NCBI GenBank assembly: GCA_013151465.1
Contig: JAADIF010000043.1
Location: forward strand, 1-46,684
Direction of reading: 5' to 3'
Source of the DNA: Microcaldota archaeon
Lineage (GTDB): Archaea; Aenigmatarchaeota; Aenigmatarchaeia; QMZP01; QMZT01
Length of the DNA stretch: 46,684 bases
Below the pieces are notes generated by a model. That model saw only the letters and a program-made list of their open reading frames with translations. It was not told where the DNA came from and did not search any database. A program made the translations under genes and the position numbers. This document shows positions 25,502 through 33,673 of this stretch, piece by piece; position 1 is the stretch's first letter; every line of letters begins with the position of its first letter.

Positions 25502-26074
25502 ATGATGTTCATGAACGACGATGAACCCCCGCCTGATGGCGAAGATGAAATCGTTGAAGAACTAAAACAACTGAATAAAAAAGAGTTTGGCGTCGTAGAT
25601 AAAATCCTAAAGCTCCAGAATGCAATAGAAGGATGCACTTTCTTTTTATCCCTTTATGCGAATGCGTCGGAAGAAAAACAATGGTTAGAAAAGAAGAGAC
25701 CATCAGAAAATAGTGATGGGCGTGTTAGCCATTATCGGTCAAGCCCGGTAAAATATAACACTGTTCCAGAATTCTATGATTATTACTATAGGGTTAGGGA
25801 ATCGTCCCACGAGTCTGGAAAAGAGGTATTGAAATACGCGTTTCGTTTTTATACATTTCTCAAACCAAGAATAATAAAACTGAGAAATGAGCGCAAGAAA
25901 ATAATAAGAAAAGCCAACGGCAACAATTCGATATTGCTCAATATATATAAAAATGGTCCTTTGAGCCCTTATTACAACTGGAATCCTATTGAATATATGA
26001 AACAGCAGATTACACCATCTAATGGCAAGAACGGAAGCTATAAGCATCTAATGAATTTATTTCTCCGCGGGTAA
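25502..26074 (+). CDS. Hypothetical protein
   Basis: A 190-residue highly charged soluble protein that I do not recognise. It has an acidic start (NDDEPPPDGEDEIVEEL), a tyrosine-rich middle (EFYDYYYRVRES), a basic helix (RIIKLRNERKKIIRKANG) and an aromatic/basic C-terminus. There are no membrane segments. It is AT-rich relative to its neighbours. The 200 bases upstream hold only AT-rich, promoter-like sequence with no clear repeat. It lies nine bases before hel308, so could be cotranscribed. ATGs at 25505 and 25511 are possible starts. Confidence 0.55.
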   Translation: MMFMNDDEPPPDGEDEIVEELKQLNKKEFGVVDKILKLQNAIEGCTFFLSLYANASEEKQWLEKKRPSENSDGRVSHYRSSPVKYNTVPEFYDYYYRVRESSHESGKEVLKYAFRFYTFLKPRIIKLRNERKKIIRKANGNNSILLNIYKNGPLSPYYNWNPIEYMKQQITPSNGKNGSYKHLMNLFLRG

Positions 26075-26083
26075 TCTAAGAGC

Positions 26084-28336
26084 ATGCAAAATGTCAAACA
26101 GATAGTTCTTGAGCGGTCAGGTTTTGATGATTTTAATCCTGTGCAGCAGCAAGCGCTTGCAAAAGGGCTTCTTGAAGGAAGAAATCTTGTTGTTGCCGCG
26201 CCAACTGCAAGCGGAAAGACGCTTGTTGCAGAGCTTGCGGCTGTCAACGCATTTCTCAGTGGAAAGAAAAGTGTTTACATAGTTCCCCTGAAGGCGCTTG
26301 CAAGCGAAAAATATGAGGAATTCAACGAAAAGTATAGCTCGATTGGCATGCGGACAGCGATGAGCATAGGTGATCTTGATGAGAGCGACCCCTGGCTTGG
26401 AAAGTATGATGTCATAATCGCAACGTCAGAAAAGATGGACTCGCTTCTTCGCCACGGCCTCGAATGGCTTGACAGGATAGGGCTTTTGGTTGTTGACGAG
26501 ATACACCTTCTTGATGATCCCGGAAGGGGTCCCACCCTTGAAATAACAATAACAAAGCTTCTTTCCATGATAAAACCCCAGATTTTAGGGCTTTCTGCAA
26601 CAATAAGCAATTATGAGGAGATAGCCGCCTGGCTCAATGCGGACTGCTTCAGGACGGATTATCGCCCTGTTAAAGTTGAGAAAGGGATAGCTATAAACAA
26701 TATCATATATTTTGAAGGTGAAAGAAAAAACGAAATCCCATCATCTGACGAGCAGTCGGTGGGAATATCCCTTGATACAATAAAAAACGATAAGCAGATA
26801 ATAATCTTCGCATCCACAAGAAGGGGAGCAGAAGCAACTGCTGAGAAAGTAAGTGATCATATAAAGAAAAAGCTCTCCGAGGACGAAAGGATGCAACTGT
26901 CAAAAATCGCAGATGAGGTTGCCCACGCGCTTGACAGGCCGACAAAGCAATGCAAGCGTCTTGCGGCATGCGTGCGCGGAGGAGCGGCCTTCCATCATGC
27001 GGGCCTTGTCGCAAAGCAGAGGTCTATCATAGAGAGATACTTCAAGGAAGGCAAAATAAAGATGATTTCTGCAACGCCCACCCTTGCGGCCGGCATAAAC
27101 CTTCCTGCCTGGAGGGTTTTCATAAAGGATATGAAAAGGTTTTCAGGATTCAGAGGAATGGATTACCTTCCCGTCCTTGAGGTCCAGCAGATGATGGGAA
27201 GAAGTGGAAGGCCCAAGTTTGATAAGACGGGCGAGGCCATCCTTTCTGCAAAGGATGAGAATGAGGCAGAAAAGATATGGGAAAAATACATTAACGGCGA
27301 GCCGGAGAAGATACAGTCAAAACTTGGGGTCGAGCCGGTGCTTCGGATGCACACTCTGGCTCTTGTGGCATCGGGCCTGATAACGACTGAACATAATCTC
27401 ATCGATTTCTTTTCAAGGACTTTTTATGCCCACCAATATGGCGACTTAACCGAATTGAGAAAGACGCTCGACAAGGTGCTTGCGCTTCTTGAGGGGTTCG
27501 GGTTCATAAAAATGGCAGAATCAAAGAAAGCAGACGATAACCCGTTTGTTACTGCAAAGGATATGATTGCAAATGAAGGAAATTCCATAGAGGCAACCGC
27601 CATCGGAAAGCGTGTCTCGGAGCTGTATATTGATCCGATAACAGCGCATGACTTCATCGAAGGTATCAATTCATTCTCAAGAAAAAAGATAACGCCTGTC
27701 GGCATTGTCCAGCTTGTTTGCAACACTATGGAGATGATGCCTCTTCTTTCCGTGCGAAGAGCCGAGATGAAGAACATAGAATCGATGATTGCCTCAAATG
27801 CTGAATATTTTGCAAACGATATCCCAAATCCATGGGAAATGGATTATGACGATTTCATGAAATCTGTAAAGACGGCCATGCTCATCGGTTCATGGATGGA
27901 AGAAAGCGGAGAGGATGCAATACTCGATAGTTTTAACGTTACTCCTGGGGAATTAAGGGCCCGCCTGGACAACGCCGACTGGCTTTCTTATGCATTGTCA
28001 GAATTATGCATGATACTTGATAAGAAGAACATATTAAAAGAAGTGAGAAAAATACGGCTGAGGATGAAATATGGCATAAAGGAAGAGCTCCTGCCGCTTG
28101 TGCAGATAAAGGGAATAGGACGTGTGAGGGCGAGGATGCTTTATACAAGCGGCATCAGGACCATCGACGACTTGAAGAAGATGCCATATGAGCGCCTCAG
28201 AAAGATGCTTGGCGAAAAGACTGCCAAAGCGATAAAAGAGCAGGTAGGAGAAAGCGCTTCATCTGATAGAAAATCGGATGATTTTGGTCTTGGGAATTTT
28301 ATGAAAGCAAGTGAAGCAAATGATAATCAGAAATAA
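26084..28336 (+). CDS. hel308: Hel308 DNA helicase
   Basis: A 750-residue superfamily 2, 3'-5' DNA helicase acting at stalled replication forks. Q motif FNPVQQQAL, Walker A APTASGKT at 39-46, DEIH box at 138-141, LSATISN (motif III), FASTRRGAEATAEK, the ISATPTLAAGINLP and QMMGRSGRP motifs IV-VI. The C-terminal ratchet and helix-hairpin-helix domain (LVQIKGIGRVRARMLY) is intact; the last 30 residues are polar. Length is normal. The 3' end overlaps the DUF192 gene. Confidence 0.95.
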   Translation: MQNVKQIVLERSGFDDFNPVQQQALAKGLLEGRNLVVAAPTASGKTLVAELAAVNAFLSGKKSVYIVPLKALASEKYEEFNEKYSSIGMRTAMSIGDLDESDPWLGKYDVIIATSEKMDSLLRHGLEWLDRIGLLVVDEIHLLDDPGRGPTLEITITKLLSMIKPQILGLSATISNYEEIAAWLNADCFRTDYRPVKVEKGIAINNIIYFEGERKNEIPSSDEQSVGISLDTIKNDKQIIIFASTRRGAEATAEKVSDHIKKKLSEDERMQLSKIADEVAHALDRPTKQCKRLAACVRGGAAFHHAGLVAKQRSIIERYFKEGKIKMISATPTLAAGINLPAWRVFIKDMKRFSGFRGMDYLPVLEVQQMMGRSGRPKFDKTGEAILSAKDENEAEKIWEKYINGEPEKIQSKLGVEPVLRMHTLALVASGLITTEHNLIDFFSRTFYAHQYGDLTELRKTLDKVLALLEGFGFIKMAESKKADDNPFVTAKDMIANEGNSIEATAIGKRVSELYIDPITAHDFIEGINSFSRKKITPVGIVQLVCNTMEMMPLLSVRRAEMKNIESMIASNAEYFANDIPNPWEMDYDDFMKSVKTAMLIGSWMEESGEDAILDSFNVTPGELRARLDNADWLSYALSELCMILDKKNILKEVRKIRLRMKYGIKEELLPLVQIKGIGRVRARMLYTSGIRTIDDLKKMPYERLRKMLGEKTAKAIKEQVGESASSDRKSDDFGLGNFMKASEANDNQK

Positions 28337-28700
28337 GACAAAGGGAACGATTATAGCAACAGATGTCGAGGAAGCGGTGTCTATTGCCAGCAAGGCGAAG
28401 GGCCTTATGGGAAGAAGCGCAATTTCCGATAACTATGCAATGCTCTTTGATTTTGGAAAAGACAAAAAGGAAGGTTTCTGGATGCTTTTTATGAAGATTC
28501 CGATTGACATCGTTTTTATAGATTCCTCAATGATTGTCGTTGACATAAAACACAGCGTAAAACCGATAACTTTTAACCCGCAGACATGGAAAATCTATCA
28601 TCCCAAAAAACCTGCAAGGTATGTCATCGAACTAAAAAGCGGCACGGCAAAACACATTGATATGAGCATAGGAGATACAATAGAAATAAAGAAAAAATAA
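28320..28700 (+). CDS. DUF192 family protein
   Basis: A 126-residue DUF192 (COG1430) protein: KGLMGRSAIS, MLFDFGKD, GFWMLFMKIPIDIVFID and the final ELKSGTAKHIDMSIGDTIEI strand region are all present. Function is unknown in archaea; no signal peptide here. ATG 28320 is chosen; it overlaps the end of hel308 by 17 bases. A GTG at 28311 is possible. Confidence 0.88.
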   Translation: MIIRNKTKGTIIATDVEEAVSIASKAKGLMGRSAISDNYAMLFDFGKDKKEGFWMLFMKIPIDIVFIDSSMIVVDIKHSVKPITFNPQTWKIYHPKKPARYVIELKSGTAKHIDMSIGDTIEIKKK

Positions 28701-28720
28701 AAGGGAAGGTTGGTCCTAGT

Positions 28721-29179
28721 TCATTCATTCATCGATTGCCAATGCGGACCGTCTTCTGTGCAGGAACCGTCATGAAGGCCATTTCCCGAACCGTGCATCA
28801 TTCCTCTTTTGTAGCCGGCGCCGGTTCCATGTGCTCTCATTCCCTGACCGTTTCCAAGCCCAAGTTCAGCCCTGAGCTGGGACGCTGTTTCATAGTCGCC
28901 GTTTTGTGCTGCTTCGTGAGCGGCTGCAAATGTTGCAAAGTTCTCTTCGCTTACAATATCAACTACTCTTGGATGTCTTCCGTTCTCTGTCATAAGAGCA
29001 ACCCATGCATTATAATCTCCCGTTTCAAACGCCTGTTCCATGAGCGCCTCTCTTTCTTCGCTGTAATTCGGTCCTTTTGTTGTGTAATCTCCTCTGTAAG
29101 CACTTGCAAAACTTACGCCTATGAGAGAGATTGTTATCGAAAGGAGAGCCATTATTGCTATTGTTTGTTTTCTTTTCAT
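28721..29179 (-). CDS. Small secreted protein with Gly/His/Met-rich tail
   Basis: A 152-residue secreted protein. Signal peptide at residues 1-28 (KRKQTIAIMALLSITIS...FASA). The mature part holds two similar helical units (AFETGDYNAWVALMTENG and AAQNGDYETASQLRAELGLG), and the C-terminus is rich in Gly, His and Met (GMMHGSGNGLHDGSC), which suits metal binding. Start ATG 29179 has a perfect GAGGTGAT ribosome site; the GTG at 29188 lies inside it. It is divergent from a membrane winged-helix gene, with GTTTCA/TGAAAC boxes between them. This layout recurs at 43.9 kb. Confidence 0.8.
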   Translation of the reverse strand: MKRKQTIAIMALLSITISLIGVSFASAYRGDYTTKGPNYSEEREALMEQAFETGDYNAWVALMTENGRHPRVVDIVSEENFATFAAAHEAAQNGDYETASQLRAELGLGNGQGMRAHGTGAGYKRGMMHGSGNGLHDGSCTEDGPHWQSMNE

Positions 29180-29235
29180 GTATATCACCTCGAATGTTTA
29201 AGGGTGCCGTTGAGACACCTTACAGAAATCTTATC

Positions 29236-29307
29236 TGAAACTATACTAATGGGTTAGTGAAACTATCTGTCATTTCATGAAACCAAGTTTCATTTTTTTG
29301 AAACTAT
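29236..29307. promoter_or_regulatory. TGAAAC/GTTTCA operator array
   Basis: TGAAAC starts at 29236, 29258, 29278 and 29299, steps of 20-22 bp, so on one helix face; three of them extend to TGAAACTAT. The 29273-29282 site is the palindrome TTTCATGAAA and a GTTTCA lies at 29287-29292, pairing with the TGAAAC at 29299. A TATA box TTAATTTAAA (29314-29323) follows. The same boxes occur at 41.1 and 43.8 kb. Confidence 0.65.
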
Positions 29308-29344
29308 GGAGAATTAATTTAAACCGATGGTTCAATTAATAAGA

Positions 29345-29896
29345 ATGGAAAGAAGACAAAAGACTGTTATCGCAATCTCAATAGTTGTACTGTTCAGTTT
29401 GCTTGTGCTTTCGCTCAGTTTCTATTATCTTTATCAAAGAAGCGTGCGTCAGAGCGCCCGTTTGACATATACAGAGCTTGAGAACATGACGGCGGATGAA
29501 CTCAGAACGCATATCGCCGAAAGGTGGGACAGCGATCATTCACCTTTCTATAATTTTTATCTTATTCCATTCTCTGCGTTTATAGGTCTCCTCATAGGGA
29601 CGATAATATATTATCTGATGTCAGATGAGGTTGAACAGAAGAAGGAGACCGCCAAGAAAAACACGAGAATAATACTTAGGTTCCTGACACCAGAGGATAG
29701 GAAGGTGATTGATATATTGCTTGAGAATGGAGGAAGCGTTCCGCAATATGAGCTGTCGCGACTTCCAGGATTGAACAAGGTCAAGACACATAGGATACTT
29801 GCAAAATTGGAGCAAAAGGGCATAATCTCGAAAGAACAATATGGAAAGATTAATAAGATAATACTAAATAAAGAGATTTACGATGTATTAAAATAA
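29345..29896 (+). CDS. Membrane-anchored winged-helix regulator (COG2512-like)
   Basis: A 183-residue protein with two membrane helices, residues about 9-28 and 77-98, an outside loop of about 45 residues between them, and a cytoplasmic winged helix at about 110-183: PEDRKVIDILLENGGSVPQYELSRLPGLNKVKTHRILAKLEQKGIISKE. The GLNKVK-HRILAKLEQKGII core is the signature of the predicted membrane-associated regulators (COG2512). The TATA box at 29314-29323 fits a leaderless start at ATG 29345, so the track-long start at 29327 is not preferred. It probably binds the adjacent TGAAAC boxes. The ligand or signal sensed by the loop is unknown. Confidence 0.8.
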   Translation: MERRQKTVIAISIVVLFSLLVLSLSFYYLYQRSVRQSARLTYTELENMTADELRTHIAERWDSDHSPFYNFYLIPFSAFIGLLIGTIIYYLMSDEVEQKKETAKKNTRIILRFLTPEDRKVIDILLENGGSVPQYELSRLPGLNKVKTHRILAKLEQKGIISKEQYGKINKIILNKEIYDVLK

Positions 29897-29924
29897 GAAA
29901 AACAGAAAAAAACTCGAACAGATA

Positions 29925-30110
29925 TCATTTCTTTCTCTCGCCATTGAGTTTTTTCCATTGCCATGAGAATTTTCTCAGCTTTGAAGATTTTCCGAACCCG
30001 CATTTGACACATACCTTCTTCGTTGCATGATATGTCGGATTTCCGCATCTTCTGCACAATATGTGTGTCTTCTTATTCTTTTTGCCCATGCTGGGCGTTC
30101 CCTTACTCAT
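29925..30110 (-). CDS. rpl37e: Ribosomal protein L37e
   Basis: A 61-residue basic zinc protein of the large subunit: MSKGTPSMGKKNKKTH then CRRCGNPTYH and CVKCGFGKSSKLRKFSW. Four cysteines form the zinc site. Start ATG 30110 with GTGATG upstream. It follows the LSm gene, the usual archaeal pairing. Confidence 0.95.
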   Translation of the reverse strand: MSKGTPSMGKKNKKTHILCRRCGNPTYHATKKVCVKCGFGKSSKLRKFSWQWKKLNGERKK

Positions 30111-30127
30111 AACCATCACTTAATGGA

Positions 30128-30376
30128 TTATTTTGCCGGCGATACCCACACGATGCTATCACCTCTAACGAGAACGGTGCCTATTTTTACGTTGCTGTCT
30201 TCGGATTGCACCTCAGCATCGTCGAGCCACAGATTTATGTGGGAATCGAACGCCTTGAGCACACCCATGACCTTGTCTTTTGATTTCAGGTGCACTATGA
30301 CCCTTTTTCCTGAAGCATTGCCCAAGACATCAAGCGGTCTTGAGAGCCCAGCCCTGTCGTTATTTCCCATTTCCAT
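30128..30376 (-). CDS. lsm: Sm-like archaeal RNA-binding protein
   Basis: An 82-residue Sm-fold protein that forms rings on U-rich RNA. Sm1 motif GKRVIVHLKSKDKVMGVLKAFDSHINLWLDDAE and Sm2 motif GTVLVRGDSIVWVSP are complete. It lies 17 bases before L37e and both are read together. ATG at 30370 is an alternative start. Confidence 0.95.
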   Translation of the reverse strand: MEMGNNDRAGLSRPLDVLGNASGKRVIVHLKSKDKVMGVLKAFDSHINLWLDDAEVQSEDSNVKIGTVLVRGDSIVWVSPAK

Positions 30377-30519
30377 ATATAAACCCCTTTTAACTAAACT
30401 GAATGTTCTTAATATTAATGGATAATGTATTTAAATCTATGTTAGAGTCAATAGTAGATGGAGATATGTCTAATTTATAAATATAATCTCCTATAGTGTT
30501 ATACCATTAGGTGATATTT

Positions 30520-30906
30520 ATGACTAAATGGAATGTCAATTCAAAAAGAAAAGCAAGCGGGGGCAAGATGCAGTCCAGGAAGAAAAAGAAGAAATACCAG
30601 CGCGGCTCAGACTTTCTCGGCACAAGAATCGATGAGCCGTCAAGAAAAGTGGTGCCTGCCCGCGGTGGCAATAACAAGGTGAAGGTCGTTTCGACCAATA
30701 AGATGAACGTTGCAGATGAAAGTGGTAAGGTGATGATTGCAAAAGTTCTTTCCGCAAAAGAAAACAAGGCAAACGTCCATTTTGTCAGGAGAAACCTAAT
30801 AACAAAGGGCGCTATCCTTGAAACTGACAAGGGGCTTGCAAAAGTCACATCCAAACCAGGCAAGGACGGAACGATAAACGGTGTCATCATAAAGAGCAAG
30901 AAATAA
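30520..30906 (+). CDS. rps8e: Ribosomal protein S8e
   Basis: A 128-residue small-subunit protein: SKRKASGGKMQSRKKKKKYQRG, GGNNKVKVVSTNKMNV, NPH-like AKENKANVHFVRRNLITKGAILET. GGTGAT eight to nine bases before the ATG at 30520 fixes the start; TTTATAAATAT about 40 bases upstream is the promoter. Confidence 0.95.
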   Translation: MTKWNVNSKRKASGGKMQSRKKKKKYQRGSDFLGTRIDEPSRKVVPARGGNNKVKVVSTNKMNVADESGKVMIAKVLSAKENKANVHFVRRNLITKGAILETDKGLAKVTSKPGKDGTINGVIIKSKK

Positions 30907-30951
30907 GAAAGCTTTCCGATTCTATTTAAAATTAGATATCCATTCTTATTT

Positions 30952-31209
30952 ATGGAAGAAAAGAGGCTTGTTGGAAAAATTACACATTTCTTCGACAAGA
31001 TAGGCGTTGCTGTAATAGAGCTTTCTGCAAACATTAAGAAAGGAGATAAAATATCAATAGAGGGCGCGACAACGAATTTCATACAGGATGTAGAATCGAT
31101 GCAGATTGATCACAAGGAAGTTGCAGAGGTGATGGCAGGGCAAGCAGTCGGTATGAAGATGTCGGAGAAGGTGAGAGCGGGAGATCAGGTCTTTAAAATC
31201 AGCAGCTGA
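30952..31209 (+). CDS. EF-Tu domain II-like small protein
   Basis: An 85-residue stand-alone beta-barrel resembling domain II of translation GTPases: VGKITHFFDKIGVAVIELSANIKKGDKISIEG, QDVESMQIDHKEVAEVMAGQAVGMKMSEKVRAGDQVF. Such small proteins are found in many archaea and bacteria, sometimes near U32 peptidases; function unknown. It starts 46 bases after S8e and could be cotranscribed. Confidence 0.8.
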   Translation: MEEKRLVGKITHFFDKIGVAVIELSANIKKGDKISIEGATTNFIQDVESMQIDHKEVAEVMAGQAVGMKMSEKVRAGDQVFKISS

Positions 31210-31266
31210 ATATCTATTAGATTTGACAGTCATCAGCGTTGATATTTATAGTTGGAGGTACATTTT

Positions 31267-31518
31267 ATGGAAGGCATCATAAAAGAGAAAAATGAAGAGA
31301 AAAAGGTATTTGTAATAGCAGGAGAAGATGAAAAGGATTATGAGATTCCTGTGGAAGACGATTTCCAGACGGGGGATATAATAGAATTTAAGCTAAAAGA
31401 TGGTTGCATAGATTGTGCAACAATTAAGAAGACTGCCCATATAAACCTTCAGGTGTTCGATGCTTTTCAGGCAAACCCTTGTATGGGGTGCACGAAGAAT
31501 TGTGGTCATCGTGGCTGA
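31267..31518 (+). CDS. Small protein with C-terminal cysteine cluster
   Basis: An 83-residue protein I do not recognise: an N-terminal beta-rich part (GIIKEKNEEKKVFVIAGEDEKDYEIPV) resembling a small OB/SH3-like barrel, and a tail with CIDC and CMGCTKNCGHRG, a likely metal site. GGAGGT at 31255-31260 sets the start at ATG 31267; the TTG at 31252 lies before the ribosome site. The candidate RNA follows 28 bases later. Confidence 0.65.
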   Translation: MEGIIKEKNEEKKVFVIAGEDEKDYEIPVEDDFQTGDIIEFKLKDGCIDCATIKKTAHINLQVFDAFQANPCMGCTKNCGHRG

Positions 31519-31545
31519 TAATTTATTTAGGATTATAGTCGTATA

Positions 31546-31636
31546 GGGCTAACCCTGCGGACTTCATGCTTACTTCATGAAATGTCCTGAAACAACTTTC
31601 AGGATAGACCGCGGATAAAGCGCATGTTTTATTTTT
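31546..31636 (+). ncRNA. Candidate structured small RNA, unknown class
   Basis: TATTTAG at 31523-31530 can act as TATA box for a start near 31546-31551. The transcript would fold as a three-way junction: outer helix CTGCGG (31555-31560) with CCGCGG (31609-31614), hairpin 1 TTCATG/CATGAA (31563-31581), closed by GAC/GTC with a two-base bulge, and hairpin 2 TCCTGAAA/TTTCAGGA (31585-31604) with a CAAC loop. A T-run at 31627-31636 suits archaeal termination. No open frame covers it. It fits no class I know (no C/D boxes, no clear ACA box). Confidence 0.4.
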
Positions 31637-31651
31637 CCGAAAACAAATATA

Positions 31652-31691
31652 GTGATTAGGAGGAAGTTTGGTACGAAAATGAACTAATCAC
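31652..31691. repeat. 8-bp inverted repeat after the CDF gene
   Basis: GTGATTAG (31652-31659) and CTAATCAC (31684-31691) pair around a 24-base loop, directly at the 3' end of the minus-strand CDF gene. May mark transcript end. The loop contains an AGGAGGAAG identical to the CDF ribosome site, which is probably chance. Confidence 0.35.
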
Positions 31692-31693
31692 CT

Positions 31694-32578
31694 TTATTTA
31701 TTACATAGCATTTCATCGCCACACATATTTTCATTTTCAGTCTGTATTGTTGTATGAGTTATGTTGAATTCTTTTTCCAGAAGTTTGTTTATTTCTTTTA
31801 TTATAAGATCGGTATTTGATTTTCTTTCCCTTTCCATGCATATGTGACATGATAAAAATATCTCATTCGAATCAATTGACCATATGTGGAGATTATGCAC
31901 GCTTCTGACCCCTTCCGCATTGTTTATAGCATTATAAACCTTTTCGAAATCTATATCTTCAGGAACGCCCTGCATAAATATATGGACAGATTTTCTGATT
32001 ATATCAAAACCGCTCCAGAATATCATTAATGCTATAACAATACTAGCTATCAAATCAAAAATAACCACGTTCGTGAAAATGATAAGCATCCCGCTTATTA
32101 TAACAAAAACGGAGGAAATCGTATCATAGAACATATGAACATATGCCGCTTTCATATTCAAGTTTTTCTTTTTATATTTATGCAAAACCAATATGGAGAG
32201 TGTGTTTCCAATTAAACCTATAATAGCAATGGGCAGCATCATCGATGTGAATATTTCGTGGGGTAAATAAAACCTTTTTACTGATTCGAATATTATATAG
32301 GCTCCTATCGCCCAAAGGGCTAATGCATTGATTAAAGCGGTAAACACTTCAAATCGTTTGAGACCAAATGAATGCCTCTTTGTGGCTTTCTTTGATGAAA
32401 ATCTTTCTCCAATATATCCTAAAAGCAATGCCAAAACATCAGAAAAATTATGCCCTGCATCTGAAATAAGGGCGAGGCTTCCTGAAAGAATGCCTCCAAC
32501 GTATTCTGCAAGTGTTATTAATATATTAAATAACAATACCAGACCAATTCTCTTTCCATTCAAATTATGTTTGTGCAT
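31694..32578 (-). CDS. Cation diffusion facilitator (Zn2+/heavy-metal exporter)
   Basis: A 294-residue CDF transporter that exports divalent metals by proton antiport. Six helices; the metal site residues H43xxxD47 (DAGHNFSD) in helix 2 and H148xxxD152 (HMFYDT) in helix 5 have the His-Asp pattern of zinc transporters (ZitB/CzcD group). C-terminal domain (about 205-285) with VRSVHNLHIWSID and CHICME. GGAGGAAG just before the ATG is a strong ribosome site. Cotranscribed after a methyltransferase gene 11 bases upstream. Confidence 0.93.
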   Translation of the reverse strand: MHKHNLNGKRIGLVLLFNILITLAEYVGGILSGSLALISDAGHNFSDVLALLLGYIGERFSSKKATKRHSFGLKRFEVFTALINALALWAIGAYIIFESVKRFYLPHEIFTSMMLPIAIIGLIGNTLSILVLHKYKKKNLNMKAAYVHMFYDTISSVFVIISGMLIIFTNVVIFDLIASIVIALMIFWSGFDIIRKSVHIFMQGVPEDIDFEKVYNAINNAEGVRSVHNLHIWSIDSNEIFLSCHICMERERKSNTDLIIKEINKLLEKEFNITHTTIQTENENMCGDEMLCNK

Positions 32579-32589
32579 TAATCTTCCTC

Positions 32590-33585
32590 CTAAGTGCTTC
32601 TTGTTAACAACATAAATTCAAATCGTCTTAGCAGTTTTCCTATTGTTTGAGCGTTGTCCCTGACGAACTTTCCATATTTCTCTATATCGAAAACATTAAA
32701 AACATCTGCATCGACAAGGCCTTGCGTGAATTCGTCAGGTGTGAAAATACCGGTCATTAGCTCATACAATTTCTTGTTATCGCTTTCGAGATTGTATATT
32801 TCCCTTATATCTGGTCTCAATAACCCCGATATAAATTTCCTTTCCTCATCGATGCCGAGTATTTGATTTATATCACCCCTCTCAACTGAGAAACCCACAT
32901 CTCTTGCAAGATTCTCGAGCAGATTAAAGTCAATCGTATATTCATCATGGCCTCTGACCGGAACTTTCTGCGGAGAGGCATCTCCACAACTCTGCTCCGC
33001 GATGAAGACTTTCCCTCCTCTTTTCACAAGAGGGAATGTTTCTTCAATAAGCTTTAGCGCACCGTAATTGAGATTGAAAGGATCTTTTGGCACTCGAAGT
33101 TTATGCTCTTCTACTATTCTTCTTGCGTCTGTTATGATATTATTTCTATCTTCAGTTTTCATGTCAAAATCAACTATTGTGGGAAGATCAGATATTATTT
33201 CGTTCATTATCACTAAGGCAAATGAACCTTTTTTGAATGGGATAGCCATACAATCAGCGATAATTGAATCGAAGCCATGCTTGTGAAGATTCCTTATTAT
33301 TTTTGGCGAGATGTCCATGACGATATATTTTATATCTTCTGTTAGATGTGACTTGAATTCATTTGCGATATTGCCAAGACCAGGACCTATTTCAAGGACT
33401 ATGCCATTTCTCGGCATAGCCGATTTTTCTTCAAGATAACGCCATAGAAGCTGGCCATATGTCATTCCTGTTCTGGTAAAGCTGTTTTTTCTTCTGATAA
33501 GATGAGATATTGTGACCTCATCTAGCATACCTTCTGAAGGGTTCTTTTCATTTTTATAGAATTCCTTAGTTGTGTTTATGCGCAA
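32590..33585 (-). CDS. SAM-dependent methyltransferase
   Basis: A 331-residue protein with a class I methyltransferase core at about 55-210: VLEIGPGLGNIANEF (SAM loop), YIVMDIS (acidic residue of motif II), DSIIADCMAIPF and FALVIMNEI. The substrate is unknown. The C-terminal third has no recognisable domain. TTG is the start codon, supported by AGGTGA five bases upstream; no in-frame ATG fits as well. Operon with the CDF transporter. Confidence 0.82.
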   Translation of the reverse strand: MRINTTKEFYKNEKNPSEGMLDEVTISHLIRRKNSFTRTGMTYGQLLWRYLEEKSAMPRNGIVLEIGPGLGNIANEFKSHLTEDIKYIVMDISPKIIRNLHKHGFDSIIADCMAIPFKKGSFALVIMNEIISDLPTIVDFDMKTEDRNNIITDARRIVEEHKLRVPKDPFNLNYGALKLIEETFPLVKRGGKVFIAEQSCGDASPQKVPVRGHDEYTIDFNLLENLARDVGFSVERGDINQILGIDEERKFISGLLRPDIREIYNLESDNKKLYELMTGIFTPDEFTQGLVDADVFNVFDIEKYGKFVRDNAQTIGKLLRRFEFMLLTRST

Positions 33586-33673
33586 AAGCTCACCTATTTA
33601 TTTCTAAACAATGAATGTTTATATTAGGGGTTTGTTGCCTGAGAATAACAGATAAGAGCAAGGTGTCTATAAT

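Noticed and set aside
31546..31636. Twister-like ribozyme pieces (CTAACCCTGC and CGGATAAAG) in the candidate RNA
   Set aside because: The P1 and P2 pairings required by the twister fold cannot form: no complement to the CCCT or GGGC segments follows the ATAAA.
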